Below, in pieces: positions 20,922 through 32,203 of a DNA stretch of 64,000 nt. Source of the DNA: Eriocheir sinensis (taxonomy: Eukaryota; Arthropoda; Malacostraca; Decapoda; Varunidae); assembly GCF_024679095.1 (NCBI RefSeq), contig NC_066571.1, positions 1,152,440 to 1,216,439 of the forward strand. Reading direction: 5' to 3'. Position 1 is the first letter of the stretch, and every line of letters starts with the position of its first letter. Under the pieces are notes generated by a model. The model saw only the letters and a program-made list of their open reading frames with translations. It was not told the origin of the DNA and searched no databases. The translations under genes and the position numbers were made by a program.

Positions 20922-21632
20922 CTGCTTTTTAATGTGGCTTTGCCTTGCTGCCTAGCCTTCAGCTGTAGCAACAGGCCACAGAGGGGATACAAAATTTATA
21001 AATTTCCTGCAAGCCCACTGAGAAGACAGAGTTGGGCTAACAGTCAGTCATCTTGGGAGGAAACCATCTTGTTGGTCAGGTTTATGCCAGATATGCAGTG
21101 TGTGTGTCTTGCTGTCATAACTGCCCTCCCGTTGTCCTGATATGGAAATCATTGTAAGAGAGACAGCTACAAGGACTGAAACAATCGTTCACCTTAGGTC
21201 CAGACATCCAAGCTGATGAGGGGAGCTGTACGTCGCCCTTATGTCCAAAATTATTGGATGTGATCTCCCCACAGGGCTCTAGCTGTTAAAATAGACTCAC
21301 AATAGATATTTCACAGTCTCACAGGCTGGACATATTACAAAATTTTAGATGAACAGAAGGTAGCTTTTGGGTGTGCCTTACCTGCATTGGTAAAACTCTA
21401 GAATCACACCCAACCCACGTTAATGATTAACACATTATTTTTTAAAATTGTATTTGTTAAGCATTACTCTGATAACTTTCCATTATTATTACTCATTTCT
21501 GAGATTTTAAAATGCTGGGAAATATTACTATTTTAGCAGTGATAGGTTACTATTAACTCATGTGATAGGCTTCATCTAGAAACTCCTCTAGGTAGAGTTA
21601 TAAATCTATCTTTATTTAATATCCTAATCCTG
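20922..21632. other. No gene recognised
   Basis: Ordinary to AT-rich sequence. The frame 20910-21140 shows no domain I recognise. Confidence 0.5.
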
Positions 21633-21720
21633 TAATGAACACCACTGAGTGCCGGGGATCGAACCCAAGCCTTCTGAGTAGAAGTCAGGGCAGTAAACCG
21701 ACCACGCCACTGATGAGCTA
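21633..21720 (-). mobile_element. tRNA-derived SINE (SINE-2)
   Basis: On the minus strand: AGTGGCGTGGTCGGTTTACT (A-box-like) followed by GGGTTCGATCCCCGG (B box) and CACTCAGTGGTGTTCATTA. A diverged copy forms the loop and arm of the hairpin at 27211-27351. Short, with no clear tail. Confidence 0.65.
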
Positions 21721-22197
21721 AAAGGTCACCGTGCTAGAAGCCACTTCTGGGGCCAATACCTGACGCCCCAGCCCCGTACTGTGGACATGAAGGTGAAGGT
21801 GACCCCGCTCACACTTGTGACTGTCGTAGACGCTTTTAACCCCTTCTTTACCGAATGTGTGTTTTGATGTACGAGCGTACATCACATGAAAACAGCCACG
21901 CCTCACCGGAACTGCTGGTGATGTATGCTCATACACCATGTAATGAATGGTAGAATCTGGGCCACAGGGGAGGCCGGTAACTCTGTTTCTGTTGTCTTGG
22001 TGATGGCAACTCCTCTGTGTTTTGCCAACAAAGCAGTGAGCGATGTGTGATGTCGTAATACAGTGATCCCTCGCCATATCACAGTTCACTTATCGCGGTC
22101 TCGCTGTATCGCGGATTTTAAAATTGTAAATATTTAGTTTTGTATCACGGATTTTTCGCTATATAGCGGGATTTTGCGGTATAGAGGTATTTTAATA

Positions 22198-23015
22198 CAG
22201 TCGTCCCTCAGATAGTACGGGGGTTAGGGATCCAAGACTCCCATACTATTCGAAAATCCGTATAAAATTAGTGCTCCCCCTAGAAACACTTCTGGGCTGT
22301 GTTTGAGAGCGGGAATCGGGACTCTCCGAACGTCCTGAGTGCTCTCAAACGCGTGACGCAGCAGCGCGAGTTGCCAACTCGGCATGTCCGCTAGCTCCTG
22401 GCTTTGAGAGGTGGAGCGCCTTTGTGCTGTGATGACGTCATCAGCAAATATGGCCCAAACAAACACATATAAGTGTTTCCATTGCATTTCACCTCTGTGA
22501 GCCACCATAACCACTACAGCTTCCTTTACATCTTCTGTTGTAAGGAGTTCGTCAGCCAGGACAACTAGTAATGCATGATAAATGTTGCCAGGAAGATCAG
22601 CGTACGCCATTTTGCTGCGAGTGAGACGCCATTACCATAGCAACGACGAGGCTTAGTAAAAGGACGGCCTTTATCTCCACTCTTGCAGCACTCTTGGAGC
22701 ACTGGCAGTTACTGTGGCAAGAATTTGTTTTACACTATGATAGATACAGCAAACACTGCTCTCATTCACGTGGTATGCTCTCCGTACCACAATGTAACTT
22801 TTCCTAAATCTGAATTCTTCTGCAAGGTGAATACCTTTCTCAAACGCTTTGGGGTGCTTTCAGCAGGTGTTTTGGTAGAGCAGTGTTGCCACTCACGCCA
22901 TGGCTACTTGGTGCGATGAGCGGGAAATTTAAAAATCCTAAAAAAAATCTTCCATGACAACCCGTATAAAACCAAAACTGTACTGTTGGAAACCGTACTA
23001 TTTGAGGGACGACTG
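22198..23015. mobile_element. pogo-like element B, 818 bp
   Basis: TA at 22196-22197 and 23016-23017. Termini CAGTCGTCCCTCAGATAGTA and, reversed, CAGTCGTCCCTCAAATAGTA. Inside is a 128-codon minus-strand frame (22224-22610, beginning MAYADLPGNIYHALLV) of unknown nature. The sequence GTACGCCATTTTGCTGC...GTGAGACGCCATTACCAT is shared with element E at 37725-38681, so B and E are related. Confidence 0.82.
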
Positions 23016-23609
23016 TATATTTATTATTTTACTTATTTTGCAGTAAAAGAAGCATATTAAACATATTAAAATAATATTAAATTGAAATAAAATACGTAGC
23101 GCACAGCAGATGAGTAGACAAAGACTCGCACGTATGTAAAACGTAGCTACGGCCACTTGAGCTAGTTTGTCCACATGTGATTGTACACAGCACACTATTG
23201 GCTGATGGATGGGAGGCGACCAATCAGAGGACTGTGTTCCGTATCCTAGGCGCTGATTGGCTCAGCAACCGTAGCATTTGTTGGTTCATCAGTGGTCAGC
23301 TCGGAGACAAATGGAGAGTGTGTTACAGCTTGCTACCGTTAAATGCTCGAGAAGTTGGCAGTGAGGACCCAGACAGGATGAGGCAATGACTTCACTTGAA
23401 CAAGACTACAGTACCCTCTCGAGTTTCGCAATCCACGGGTTTTGCGTTTAGTCCTAAATTCTTACCATCCCGACTTTCGCTCATTATCACCCCGACTTTC
23501 GCTTCGCTTTGACACGTATGGGTCACGTCTACTTACCATCGGCGTCATGCACACTACCTTTTTTGGTAGTATCACACCGGACGTTTTCCTCCAAACATTG
23601 TGGCTATGG

Positions 23610-23611
<2 letters not shown>

Positions 23612-23660
<49 letters not shown>
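23612..23660. repeat. (GA)n microsatellite
   Basis: About 24 GA units at the outer edge of the palindrome's left arm. The opposite arm ends in a short CTCTCT, so the tract probably grew after the palindrome formed. Confidence 0.96.
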
Positions 23661-23663
<3 letters not shown>

Positions 23664-24033
23664 GGTCATTTTGAAGCTGCAGTTGAAGGAGGGTGCCTTA
23701 CGATAGGCTGACAGTTCTGAAAACACGCTGGGAGTCCGATGACGTCATCGCCGACGCTCACCCTATCAGCGGCTCCACTGCCTTAAGGGGGTGTCACAAT
23801 TCCCGTTTTCATCCAACCGTTGGGTCTACGGGCAACGCCCATACACTCAACCGGGAGCGAGTTCACGGTTATCCGTAAGCTGGTGTCACACAGTGCTTTT
23901 TTCTTCCCACCGAGTTGGCGCCACCTAGGGCAACTGGTAACTCCAACTTTTCTGGGTGTGCGTCACACACAGCCAATGGCGGTTGCCCGTATCCACATCC
24001 ACAACGTAAACAAAGCACTTGCCCTATATCGAC

Positions 24034-24213
24034 ATGGCGTCGTCTGCTATAGTAAGGGCTGTCGCGGTTTGTGCTGCCATTACCCAGGTTATGGACTTGT
24101 TGCTGCTGTTAAATGGAAGGAAGAAACAGTTGTGGGTGTGGCATGCCTGTAGTTCATCCATGCCAGTTCTCATTGTCACCACTGCATGTGCGCGGCCAAT
24201 CCACCCATCTTGA
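24034..24213 (+). pseudogene. Left-arm frame, possible Harbinger-like transposase N-terminus
   Basis: Reads MASSAIVRAVAVCAAITQVM and then NGRKKQLWVWHA. Its twin in the right arm is at 24573-24779. The R/K-K--WV pattern is faintly like the start of PIF/Harbinger transposases. No catalytic part is present. Two diverged copies keeping the same frame suggest descent from a coding sequence. Confidence 0.3.
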
Positions 24214-24572
24214 CTCAACCACTTAAACACATGGATCGAATAACCACACACACACACACACACACCAGACTTATTAGGAACCATTGCAGATGTTTCTGAC
24301 AAACAGAAACAATTTCACCATTTCTTGAGTGTGTTAGAACGTATTTGGTGAGTGGCTCACATGAACCTAACCTAGCTATTGACAAGAAGAGAGCAGTCGT
24401 CTTTAACACTGCTCTCTTCTTGCCATTGAATATGTTTGGTTTGTATGAACCACTCACCAAATAAGTTCTAACCCACTCTAGGAAATGGCGAAGCCATTTT
24501 TGTTTGTGAGAAACATCTGCCATGGTTCATGATGAGTCTGGTGTGTGCGTGTATGTGTGTCTTTGTTGTTAC

Positions 24573-24779
24573 TCAATCCACGTGTTTATGTGGTCGGAGT
24601 CTGGATGGGTGGGTTGGCCGCTCACGCACAGTGGTGACAATGAGAACTGGCACGGAGGAACCACAGACACGCCACACCCACAACAGCTTCTTCCTTCCAT
24701 TTAACTGATACAACAAGTCCATAACTTGGGTAATGGCAGCACAAGCCGCGAGAGCCCTTACTTTAGTAGACGATGCCAT
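24573..24779 (-). pseudogene. Right-arm frame, twin of 24034-24213
   Basis: Reads MASSTKVRALAACAAITQVM and NGRKKLLWVWRVCG. Same frame and start as the left-arm copy, with amino acid changes. Identity to a known family is weak. Confidence 0.3.
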
Positions 24780-25226
24780 GTCGATACAGGGCAAGTGCTT
24801 TGTTTACATTGTGGATGTGGATACGGGCAACCAACCTTGGCCGTGTGTGACGCACACCCGGAAAAGTTGGATTTGCCGGTTGCCCAAGCTGCCGCCAACG
24901 CGGTGGGAAGAAACGGGCCCAGTGTGACACCAGAAAGTTACGGACAATCGACAACTCGCTCCCGGATGGGCACATAAGCGTTGCCAGTAGCCACAACGGT
25001 TATAGGAAAACGGCCAGTGCCTTAATTAAGGCAGCGAGGCCGCTGACCAGGTGAGCGTTGGCGATTACGTCATCGGACTCCCAGGGAATCATAAGCGTGT
25101 TTTCAAAACTCAGCCAATCGTAAGGCTTCATCTGTGGCTCTAAAACGACCCATTCTCTCTTCCTGTTTTCTTCTTTTTTCCAAGGTACGTATTTTGAGAT
25201 AACAAGGGAGTAAAGGAGGAAAAAAG

Positions 25227-25360
25227 TGAGCTCTGGGGGGCAGCATGAGCCAATTATAATGGTGCCACTATAAACAGTTGCTTGCGCCATGATGGGCTCA
25301 GGGCCGACCATCAGGCCCAGATGGATAGTCTACCTGCGCCATACTCCACATGTAAAAGAT
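25227..25360 (+). mobile_element. SINE-1 copy 2, 5'-truncated
   Basis: Contains GGGGGGCAGCATGAGCC, a CCACTATAAACA-like motif and GGGCCGACCATCAGGCCC, as in the other copies. It lacks the tRNA head and the internal duplication seen at 26753 and 59655. A G-rich run (25362-25387) follows. Confidence 0.75.
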
Positions 25361-26117
25361 AAAGGGGGGGGTGGGGGGGGTGGGGGGCGGAACAGATAAG
25401 CGCTTTTTCAGTGTTTTCAATACCTCGAGTTTCGTGATCCTCGAGTTTAGCGCTATACCTTTGGAACAAAGTGAGTGCGAAACTCGAGAGGGTACTGTAA
25501 AGTCCTAAACGTGCTCAAAATGATTACTCCAAACTTATCTAGTTTCGTGGAACTCTTTGCGGTACTGGAATAAACACGTGGAGAGCTACTGAATCGAACA
25601 GCTGATCCACTCTTCTTCTTCTTGTGACCGACCACACGAGTAACCGACATGTTGGTGACTGAGTTTCTGACTAGAATTTCGATGAGTTTCCCGTGAAATG
25701 TAGCCGACTTTGAATCTCTCGAGAAACTAGTGGTTGGGTGACCTTGTTCACATGGGCTGAGGTGAGATTCACAGAGATATGCGTGCTTATATAAATAACA
25801 TAAAATATGATATATAAATTATATAAATAATAAAATAAATATAAGGTCGCTTTGCGGAGTTTCGCCTATCACAGGGGGTTCTGGAACCTAACCCCCGCGA
25901 TAAACGAGGGATTACTGTACATCATAACACTACCACCAATGGCTTGCTCCCTATCTATGACGTAACCTCTTTTACACCAATCATTATTCTTTATTATTAC
26001 TTCAAATATATAGCATGAAAATCTCCGAAGACATATGGCAATAATTACACGCCTTGAGGCGTCAGTTGCCTTTGGTTGTCTATGAGAGGAAGAGCCCAGG
26101 ATATTATCCTGTCCATC

Positions 26118-26471
26118 ATGGCGTCCCCTGCAGAGTCTTACCATGATGACCATTTCATTCCGCATGACACTGATTTAGAAATGTCAGACGATGATCAGAC
26201 ATTGTCTGATATATCAGTGGAGGACAGTGACACTGATTATGACCCTGGGAAAGATAGTGACCTTGAAGGCGCTGACACGAGCGATGACGGAGAGGCAGAG
26301 GGGGTGGATAGCGAGGCTACGCTTTCAGCAAGTGGTTCTCGCTCGCCTTCCCCGTCACAGGCTTCCACACATTTCCAGCTGCTGTCAGATCCATTTGCTG
26401 ATGCTCGCCCTAGCGTTTTGTCTAGCGCGGAAGAGGATTTTGTTGATGTGCATCCAGGAACTGTTGTATAG
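26118..26471 (+). pseudogene. piggyBac transposase acidic N-terminal remnant
   Basis: A 117-residue frame starting MASPAESYHDDHFIPHDTD and rich in Asp, Ser and Glu (MSDDDQTLSDISVEDSDTDY). Acidic N-termini of this type precede the catalytic domain in piggyBac transposases. It lies in the right orientation inside an element with TTAA sites and CCC termini. The DDD catalytic domain is absent, so the frame stops early by deletion. The upstream ATG at 26076 is possible, but the MASP start is more usual. Alternative: a chance acidic frame. Confidence 0.55.
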
Positions 26472-26752
26472 TAATTACCTGGGTAATAGTACATCAGCAT
26501 AACACATGAAAACATATATACATAGTTATTTTACTTTTATTTTTAAGTAAATAGTATCACCACGTGGGGTTTGTGTGTTGAGCAGAATATAAAAAGATTG
26601 TAAGGAGCGAATAGTTTGGTCACTACAACAAAATATACACAACCCCCCACACCGCGGAAAGTGTAGCTGTCAGGTCGGTAAGTCGGGGGAAAGCAATGTT
26701 TACATACGCGGCGGCGCTCGGTAAAGAAGGGGTTAATCAACCCCTTTTGGCA

Positions 26753-27206
<454 letters not shown>

Positions 27207-27210
27207 ACTG

Positions 27211-27351
27211 CATTAACACAGTGAAAATATCCCATTATGAACACCACTAAGTGTGTAGTTGGTTTGCTGCCCTGACGTTTACTCAGAAGGCTCGGGTTCG
27301 ATCCCTGGCACTCAGTGGTGTTCATTATGGGATATTTTCACTGTGTTAATG
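27211..27351 (+). mobile_element. SINE-2 flanked by 43-bp inverted arms
   Basis: 27211-27253 and 27309-27351 are reverse complements at 41 of 43 positions. The 55-base loop contains TAGTTGGTTTGCTGCC and GGGTTCGATCCCTGG (B box). The right arm is the natural SINE-2 flank (compare 21633). The left arm is its inverted copy. As RNA or single-stranded DNA this would form a strong hairpin. Confidence 0.85.
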
Positions 27352-27661
27352 TAGTGTGGGGTGGTGTCGGGTGTGGAAATACACAGTGCGGCGGCTGGTC
27401 GGTGTCGCAAGAAATATTTCCTCGAAGAAATAAGTCGCTCTGTTGTCCACCACGTTTGCGCACTGGGGAAATACACGGCAGGGAAAACATTAATTTGTCT
27501 TGTTTTGTTCCAGTGTGTCCACTTGTTGTCTCTGTAAACGGTGAGTGAAACAAAGGATCGGTAAGCAAGTTGAATATCTTTCTCTGCGAGTTATTTTGCG
27601 GCTGCAGCTGCGTGCTGTGGCAGGTCTACAACAGGCATTGAAAAGTCAATCATTTAATGAT
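27352..27661 (+). repeat. Interspersed repeat R27, copy 1
   Basis: Diverged match to 58550-58910 read on the other strand. Landmarks in order: GCAAGAAATATTTCCTC, AAATAAGTCGCTCTG, GGGAAAACATTAATTTG, GTGTGTCCACTTG, TTTTGCGGCTGC and CATTGAAAAGTCAATCAT. No coding frame. Class unknown. Confidence 0.7.
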
Positions 27662-27899
27662 TTGTGACAAAAAACAGTTATCGGATTATTTCATAAAACA
27701 CCAAAAACTACAATAAAGAAAGTGTCGATTGCCAGTACGAGATTGGCGCACTTGTAAAATTTTGCCCATTCCGGTAACAATACAGCCCCACCGCATGGCC
27801 CCACTGTCAACCTGGCAGGCTTAGTGCCTCGCAGTCCATCGCCAAGTGTGCTATGTGGCTATACAAACAATGTGCACACAACATACACAATAAAAAATA

Positions 27900-28472
27900 C
27901 AGGTAACTCAATTTACGCGAGTTTGGTTTACGCGTTTTTGAAATAACGCGGGGTCCAAAATCCAAATAAATGTTTAATTTACACGTTTTTTTTCACTTAT
28001 ACGCGATATTTATGGAGTGGCCACCAGATGTCTCACGCAACTGGACTCACACGGCGCCGCAGCCACACAGCTGAGCTGAGTTCTTCCCGTGCACCACTTG
28101 AATAACAATACAGTACCCATGCTGCCACGCTACTCAACAATAGGGGTGGGCAGGTACCGGTACCAGTACTAGTACTAACGGTACCAGCTATACGGTACGG
28201 TACTGGTACCAGACCGCTCGGTACTGATATCAGACGGCTCGGTACCAGTACCAATACTAGCCAGTCGCTCATGGTGTCCCTCATTTCTTCCTCACACGTG
28301 TGAGGCTGAGGCTGAGTGCCTGAGTGGATATCTCGGTGATATGGATATTCTCTCTCTCTCTCTCTCTCCACTGAATGAAGTGAATATTTATTTTTCGATA
28401 GAAACCTACCTTTTGTTTGATTTACGCGACCTCTTCAAGGACACAATACTCGCATAAATCGAGAGTTACCTG
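27900..28472. mobile_element. pogo-like element D, 573 bp
   Basis: TA at 27898-27899 and 28473-28474. Termini CAGGTAACTCAATTTACGCG and, reversed, CAGGTAACTCTCGATTTATG. Subterminal TTTACGCG motifs fit the pogo/Tigger style. The interior holds a GGTACC-rich hAT-like piece. Confidence 0.78.
28143..28400. mobile_element. GGTACC-rich hAT-like fragment inside element D
   Basis: Begins AGGGGTGGGCAGGTACCGGT, matching the ends of the composite at 15020-18707. Continues through GGATATCTCGGTGATATGG and a short (CT)n to GAATGAAGTGAATATTTAT. It probably preserves the left part of the uninterrupted family member. Confidence 0.65.
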
Positions 28473-28539
28473 TATATATACCTATGTTTATTAGGTTCGT
28501 TGGCATTATTTTATGGGGGGGGTTTTCAACGCTTATAAC

Positions 28540-28602
28540 GGACTTTCGGCATTAACGGACTGCGTTCCCCCCAATTAGTCCGTTATATCGAGGGTTTACT
28601 GT
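28540..28602 (-). mobile_element. pogo-like terminal repeat, solitary
   Basis: Reversed it reads CAGTAAACCCTCGATATAAC then GGACTAATT, a pogo/Tigger terminus with TA outside. No partner end was found to the left. 28603-29033 contains R27-like sequence (ATGTCCCATCC...AACCTAACCTATCTAACTGG) and nothing coding. Confidence 0.6.
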
Positions 28603-29033
28603 ATTTCTCTCAATACCGGCCCGCGTCGCCGCCATGTCCCATCCTCCGCCCCACACCCCACACTGCCCCGTGCTGCATGTATATTTCCTCGCCCCACACT
28701 GCATTCTGAATGAATTTACTAACCAAACATAACGTAACCTAACCTATCTAACTGGGGCTTAGCCCCACTCGACCCCTTAATTTGTGCCAGTACCGGCACT
28801 CACAAATACTTGGCTATTTTCCATTACATTTACGTCCTGGATTGATGCATAAGACTTTCTTGTGGTATAAATACATTCTTCATTTGAATGGAAACCACCA
28901 GGAAAATATTTCATCAGGTGGGCTAAAAAAGATTACAGTAACCGAAGGATGGGGCAGCTGATAAAGAGAGGAGGGCGAGATGGCCAGCAGACGCGGGTGG
29001 TTCAAAAACTTTTTTCGGTTGGTCCCCGTGGAT

Positions 29034-29108
29034 TTCTGACCAGCTGACCTTGTCCGTTATATCTGAAATCCGTTATAAGTGGGTCCGTTATATCGAGGGT
29101 TTACTGTA
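29034..29108 (-). mobile_element. pogo-like terminal repeat, solitary
   Basis: Same terminus as at 28602 (CAGTAAACCCTCGATATAAC reversed), same orientation, with further TATAACGGA motifs inside. Two ends in the same orientation imply that one element interrupts another or that a partner end is lost. Confidence 0.6.
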
Positions 29109-29125
29109 TATATACATATATCTAT

Positions 29126-29690
29126 ACCCTGGATCTAAAAAACACTCCTGAGGACCTGAGTGGTCTTTTTGGCCTTTGAAAATAGTTGGTGTGAGGGTTG
29201 GCAGCATCTGACAACAGCAATCTTTTGACCTCCCAAACAGAACGTGAATATGGCCAGCAAATCGTGCTTGAAGGTGCAAAACATGTCAAAGACACCGACA
29301 AGGCCACACAGTGTTGGAGTACACAGCACATGGAGGACTGGCTGTGGGGCGCTGCCACAGAGAAGAAAGGGGCTGATACTGAAGTAAGGGTAGCCATCAT
29401 GCGTGAGGTCAATCCCTGCTATAGGGGAAAAAACAGTGATTTTTCACTTTATTTGATGCTTTCTCAAATGGTGATAGCTTTCGTTACCAAGCCTGGCATT
29501 TTGAAAGGCTTCAGGTTCCTGTTACGACTATTTTTCAAGGTATTAGAGGAGCTATATCATGTTGCCACGAGTGTTTGTCCCGTTCACAGTGCAGAAGCCT
29601 TGCAAAAATACTGCCGGGGTCCTAAAACCACCCCTGGAAACCCCAACAACTTCCTGGAGAGCCTTTTTAAATAGATGTACCAAGGCTCCA
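29126..29690 (+). repeat. Interspersed repeat with long open frame (29198-29674)
   Basis: 29126-29205 matches 47270-47345 (AAAAAACACTC, TCTTTTTGG or TCTTTTTCGGG, GAAAATAGTTG). 29605-29660 matches 47205-47265 in reverse. The 158-codon frame shows no domain I recognise, although it is long for chance; its end overlaps the repeat. Confidence 0.5.
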
Positions 29691-29696
29691 AAAAGT

Positions 29697-29950
29697 TTAA
29701 CAATGTGGACCCAAGTGTTGCGTACCCCCTAACGGGTGGGTTTTAACTTCTCCTTTAAACTTATCAGTGTTTCCGGCCTCAGGCAGATCAGGTGGGCGTC
29801 GGAGGCCCGGCCCTTGTAACGGCTTGTGTGTCTTCTCTGTGTGTGTCTGGGAGCCATTTCTGTTCTGGTCAAAATGCACTCCCAGGTGTTTGGTCCTGTT
29901 AGTTACCTGAAGATACGCCTCCCAGTGGATGTGTTTGTCTTCCATGTTGT
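29697..29950 (-). pseudogene. Possible LINE ORF2 C-terminal fragment
   Basis: The minus strand reads HWEAYLQVTNRTKHLGVHFD, which resembles the K-LGV--D motif after the reverse transcriptase core of Jockey-like LINEs. After it the frame breaks. A short, weak match. Confidence 0.4.
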
Positions 29951-29995
29951 ATGTTGCTATGTTGCTCTTTATGCCCGGCCCACACCTGTACTGTT

Positions 29996-31715
29996 ACTCA
30001 TCACCTTTACTCCTTACTCATCTCTGCTGCTCTTTACTCATTGCCTTTATTTCTTCCTCATCTCCAGTCCCTTGACTCATCTCTGCTCTTTACTCATTGT
30101 CTTTACTCCTTACTCATCTCCAGTCCCTTGACTCATCTCTGCTCTTTAATCATTGCCTTTACGCCTTACTCATCTCCAGTCCCTTGACTCATCTCCTCTG
30201 CTCTTTACTCATGGCCTTTACTCCTTACTCATCTCCAGTCCCTTGACTCATCTCTGCTCTTTACTCATGCCTTTATGCCTTACTCATCTCTAGTCCCTTG
30301 ACTCATCTCTGTTCTTTATTCATAGCCTTTACTCCTTACTCATCTCCAGTCCCTTGACTCATCTCTGCTCTTTACTCATTGTCTTTACTCCTTACTCATA
30401 TCCAGTCCCTTGACTCATCTCTACTTTCCTTGTTGCCTTTACTCCTTACTCATATCCAGTCCCTTGACTCATCTCTGCTCTTTATTCATGGCCTTTACTC
30501 CTTACTCATCTCCAGTCCCTTGACTCATCTCTGCTCTTTACTCATGGCCTTTATTTCTTCCTCATCTCCAGTCCCTTGACTCATCTCTGCTCTTTAATCA
30601 TCGCCTCTACTCCTCACTCATCTCCAGTCCCTTGACTCATCTCCTCTGCTCTTTACTCATGGCCTTTACTCCTCACTCATCTCCAGTCCCTTGACTCATC
30701 TCCTCTGCTCTTTATTCATGGCCTTTACTCCTCACTCATCTCCAGTCCCTTGACTCATCTCCTCTGCTCATTACTCATCGCCTTTACTCCTTACTCATCT
30801 CCAGTCCCTTGACTCATCTCCTCTGCTCTTTATTCATGGCCTTTACTTCTTACTCATCTCCAGTCCCTTGACTCATCTCCTCTGCTCTTTACTCCTTACT
30901 CATCTCCAGTCCCTTGACTCATCTCTGCTCTTTACTCATTGCCTTTACAACTCACTCATCTCCAGTCCCTTGACTCCTCTGCTCTTTACTCATTGTCTTT
31001 ACTCCTTACTCATCTTCCAGTCCCTTGACTCATCTCCTCTGCTCTTTACTCATTGTCTTTACTCCTTACTCATCTCCAGTCCCTTGACTCATCTCCTCTG
31101 CTCTTTACTCATGGCCTTTACTCCTTACTCATCTCCAGTCCCTTGACTCATCTCCTCTGCTCTTTATTCATGGCCTTTACTCCTTACTCATCTCCAGTCC
31201 CTTGATTCATCTCCTCTGCTCTTTACTCATTGCCTTTATGCCTTACTCATCTCCAGTCCCTTGACTCATCTCCTCTGCTCTTTACTCATTGCCTTTACTC
31301 CTTACTCATCTCCAGTCCCTTGACTCATCTCTGCTCTTTACTCATTGTCTTTACTCCTTACTCATCTCCAGTCCCTTGACTCATCTCTGCTCTTTACTCA
31401 TTGTCTTTACTCCTTACTCATCTCCAATCCCTTGACTCATCTCTGCTCTTTACTCCTTGTCTTTACTCCTCACTCATTTCCAGCCCCTTGACTCATCTCC
31501 TCTCTTTATTCATGGCCTTTACTCCTTACTCATCTCTAGTCCATTGACTCATCTCCTCTGCTCTTTACTCATCACCTTTACTCCTTACTCATCTCCAGTC
31601 CCTTAACTCATCTCCTCTCTTTACTCCTTACTCATCTCCAGTCCCTTGATTCATCTCCTCTGCTCTTTACTCATTGCCTTTACTCCTTACTCATCTCCGG
31701 TCCCTTGACCCAACT
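29996..31715. repeat. 1.7-kb minisatellite, 56-59-bp unit, ~30 copies
   Basis: Unit built from TCCCTTGACTCATCTC, TGCTCTTTACTCAT, GCCTTTACTCC and TTACTCATCTCCAG. Two length classes differ by CCT (CATCTCCTCTGCTC against CATCTCTGCTC). The + strand is pyrimidine-rich. Serine/leucine-rich frames inside are repeat translations. Confidence 0.97.
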
Positions 31716-31764
31716 CCTTCTCACCTCCATTGTTATGTGTAAGTGTTTTTTGTTTCCCCGACAG

Positions 31765-31843
31765 ACTGTGGTGAGAGAAGTCAATCATCAGCACACTGTC
31801 AGCACACCATCAGTACGTCATCACCCTCGTAGCAGTCTGCCTG
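31765..31843 (+). other. Candidate 79-nt exon of an unknown gene
   Basis: Preceded by a good acceptor (GTTTCCCCGACAG) and followed by a good donor (CTG/GTAAGCC). The frame TVVREVNHQHTVSTPSVRHH is open. It could be an upstream exon of the zinc-finger gene on the same strand, but nothing links them directly. Confidence 0.3.
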
Positions 31844-32203
31844 GTAAGCCATATTTCGTGTATTTCCAGATATTTTACTCTGCCTGTTTTCCGCCATGGT
31901 GCGGTGCACACCTTTGGGCAGAGTTGCCTTTGTCCTTCTGTGTGGGGTGTGCGTGTCCTCAAAGTCGCCTTTCTCAACTCTTCTGCCCATGACCGTAGAT
32001 TACCAAAATGAGACAGCTTTTTTCAACTTCCCAAAGTCAAGAACATGACATAGGGAGTTTGTTGATGATGGTGGCGATAAAACATCGGCTCTTGCTAGTT
32101 TGGGTTTGTGGTTTATAAAGCCAGTGTGTTCATTTTGTAGCCTTTTTATAGTGAGAAAAGTGATCAGCTTAAATAGCTTGTTGAGCCGTGAGTCCTTGTT
32201 TAA

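Larger units (their letters stand above)
23657..25159. repeat. 1.5-kb long inverted repeat (fold-back element)
   Basis: Left arm 23657-24397 and right arm 24408-25159, with a 10-base centre at 24398-24407. Inner ends are CAAGAAGAGAGCAGT and ACTGCTCTCTTCTTG. Outer ends are GAGAATGGGTCATT and the complement. Divergence between arms is moderate, with substitutions and small indels, including a (CA)n run in one arm. Each arm carries a similar short reading frame pointing to the centre. Confidence 0.9.
23409..25497. mobile_element. pogo-like element C
   Basis: TA at 23407-23408 and 25498-25499. Termini CAGTACCCTCTCGAGTTTCG and, reversed, the same 20 bases. The interior holds a (GA)n tract, a 1.5-kb palindrome and a truncated SINE-1. 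Confidence 0.85.
22061..25917. mobile_element. pogo/Tigger-like element A
   Basis: TA dinucleotides at 22059-22060 and 25918-25919 flank termini CAGTGATCCCTCGCCATATC and, reversed, CAGTAATCCCTCGTTTATCG. CAGT-ATCCCTCG with subterminal TATCGCGG motifs is the pogo/Tigger pattern in the Tc1/mariner superfamily. No transposase remains. It has itself received elements B and C. Confidence 0.82.
21840..26732 (+). mobile_element. piggyBac-like transposon (outermost of a four-level nest)
   Basis: TTAA target sites at 21836-21839 and 26733-26736 flank inverted termini: left CCCCTTCTTTACCGAATGTG, right reversed CCCCTTCTTTACCGAGCGCC. A strict TTAA with CCC-starting termini is diagnostic of piggyBac. The 3' third holds an acidic N-terminal transposase remnant at 26118-26471. 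The interior is occupied by a pogo-like element at 22061-25917. Without it the element would be about 1.0 kb. Confidence 0.85.

Noticed and set aside
27211..27351. Functional tRNA gene
   Set aside because: The B box is good, but no cloverleaf acceptor stem can be formed in place. It is a SINE relic.
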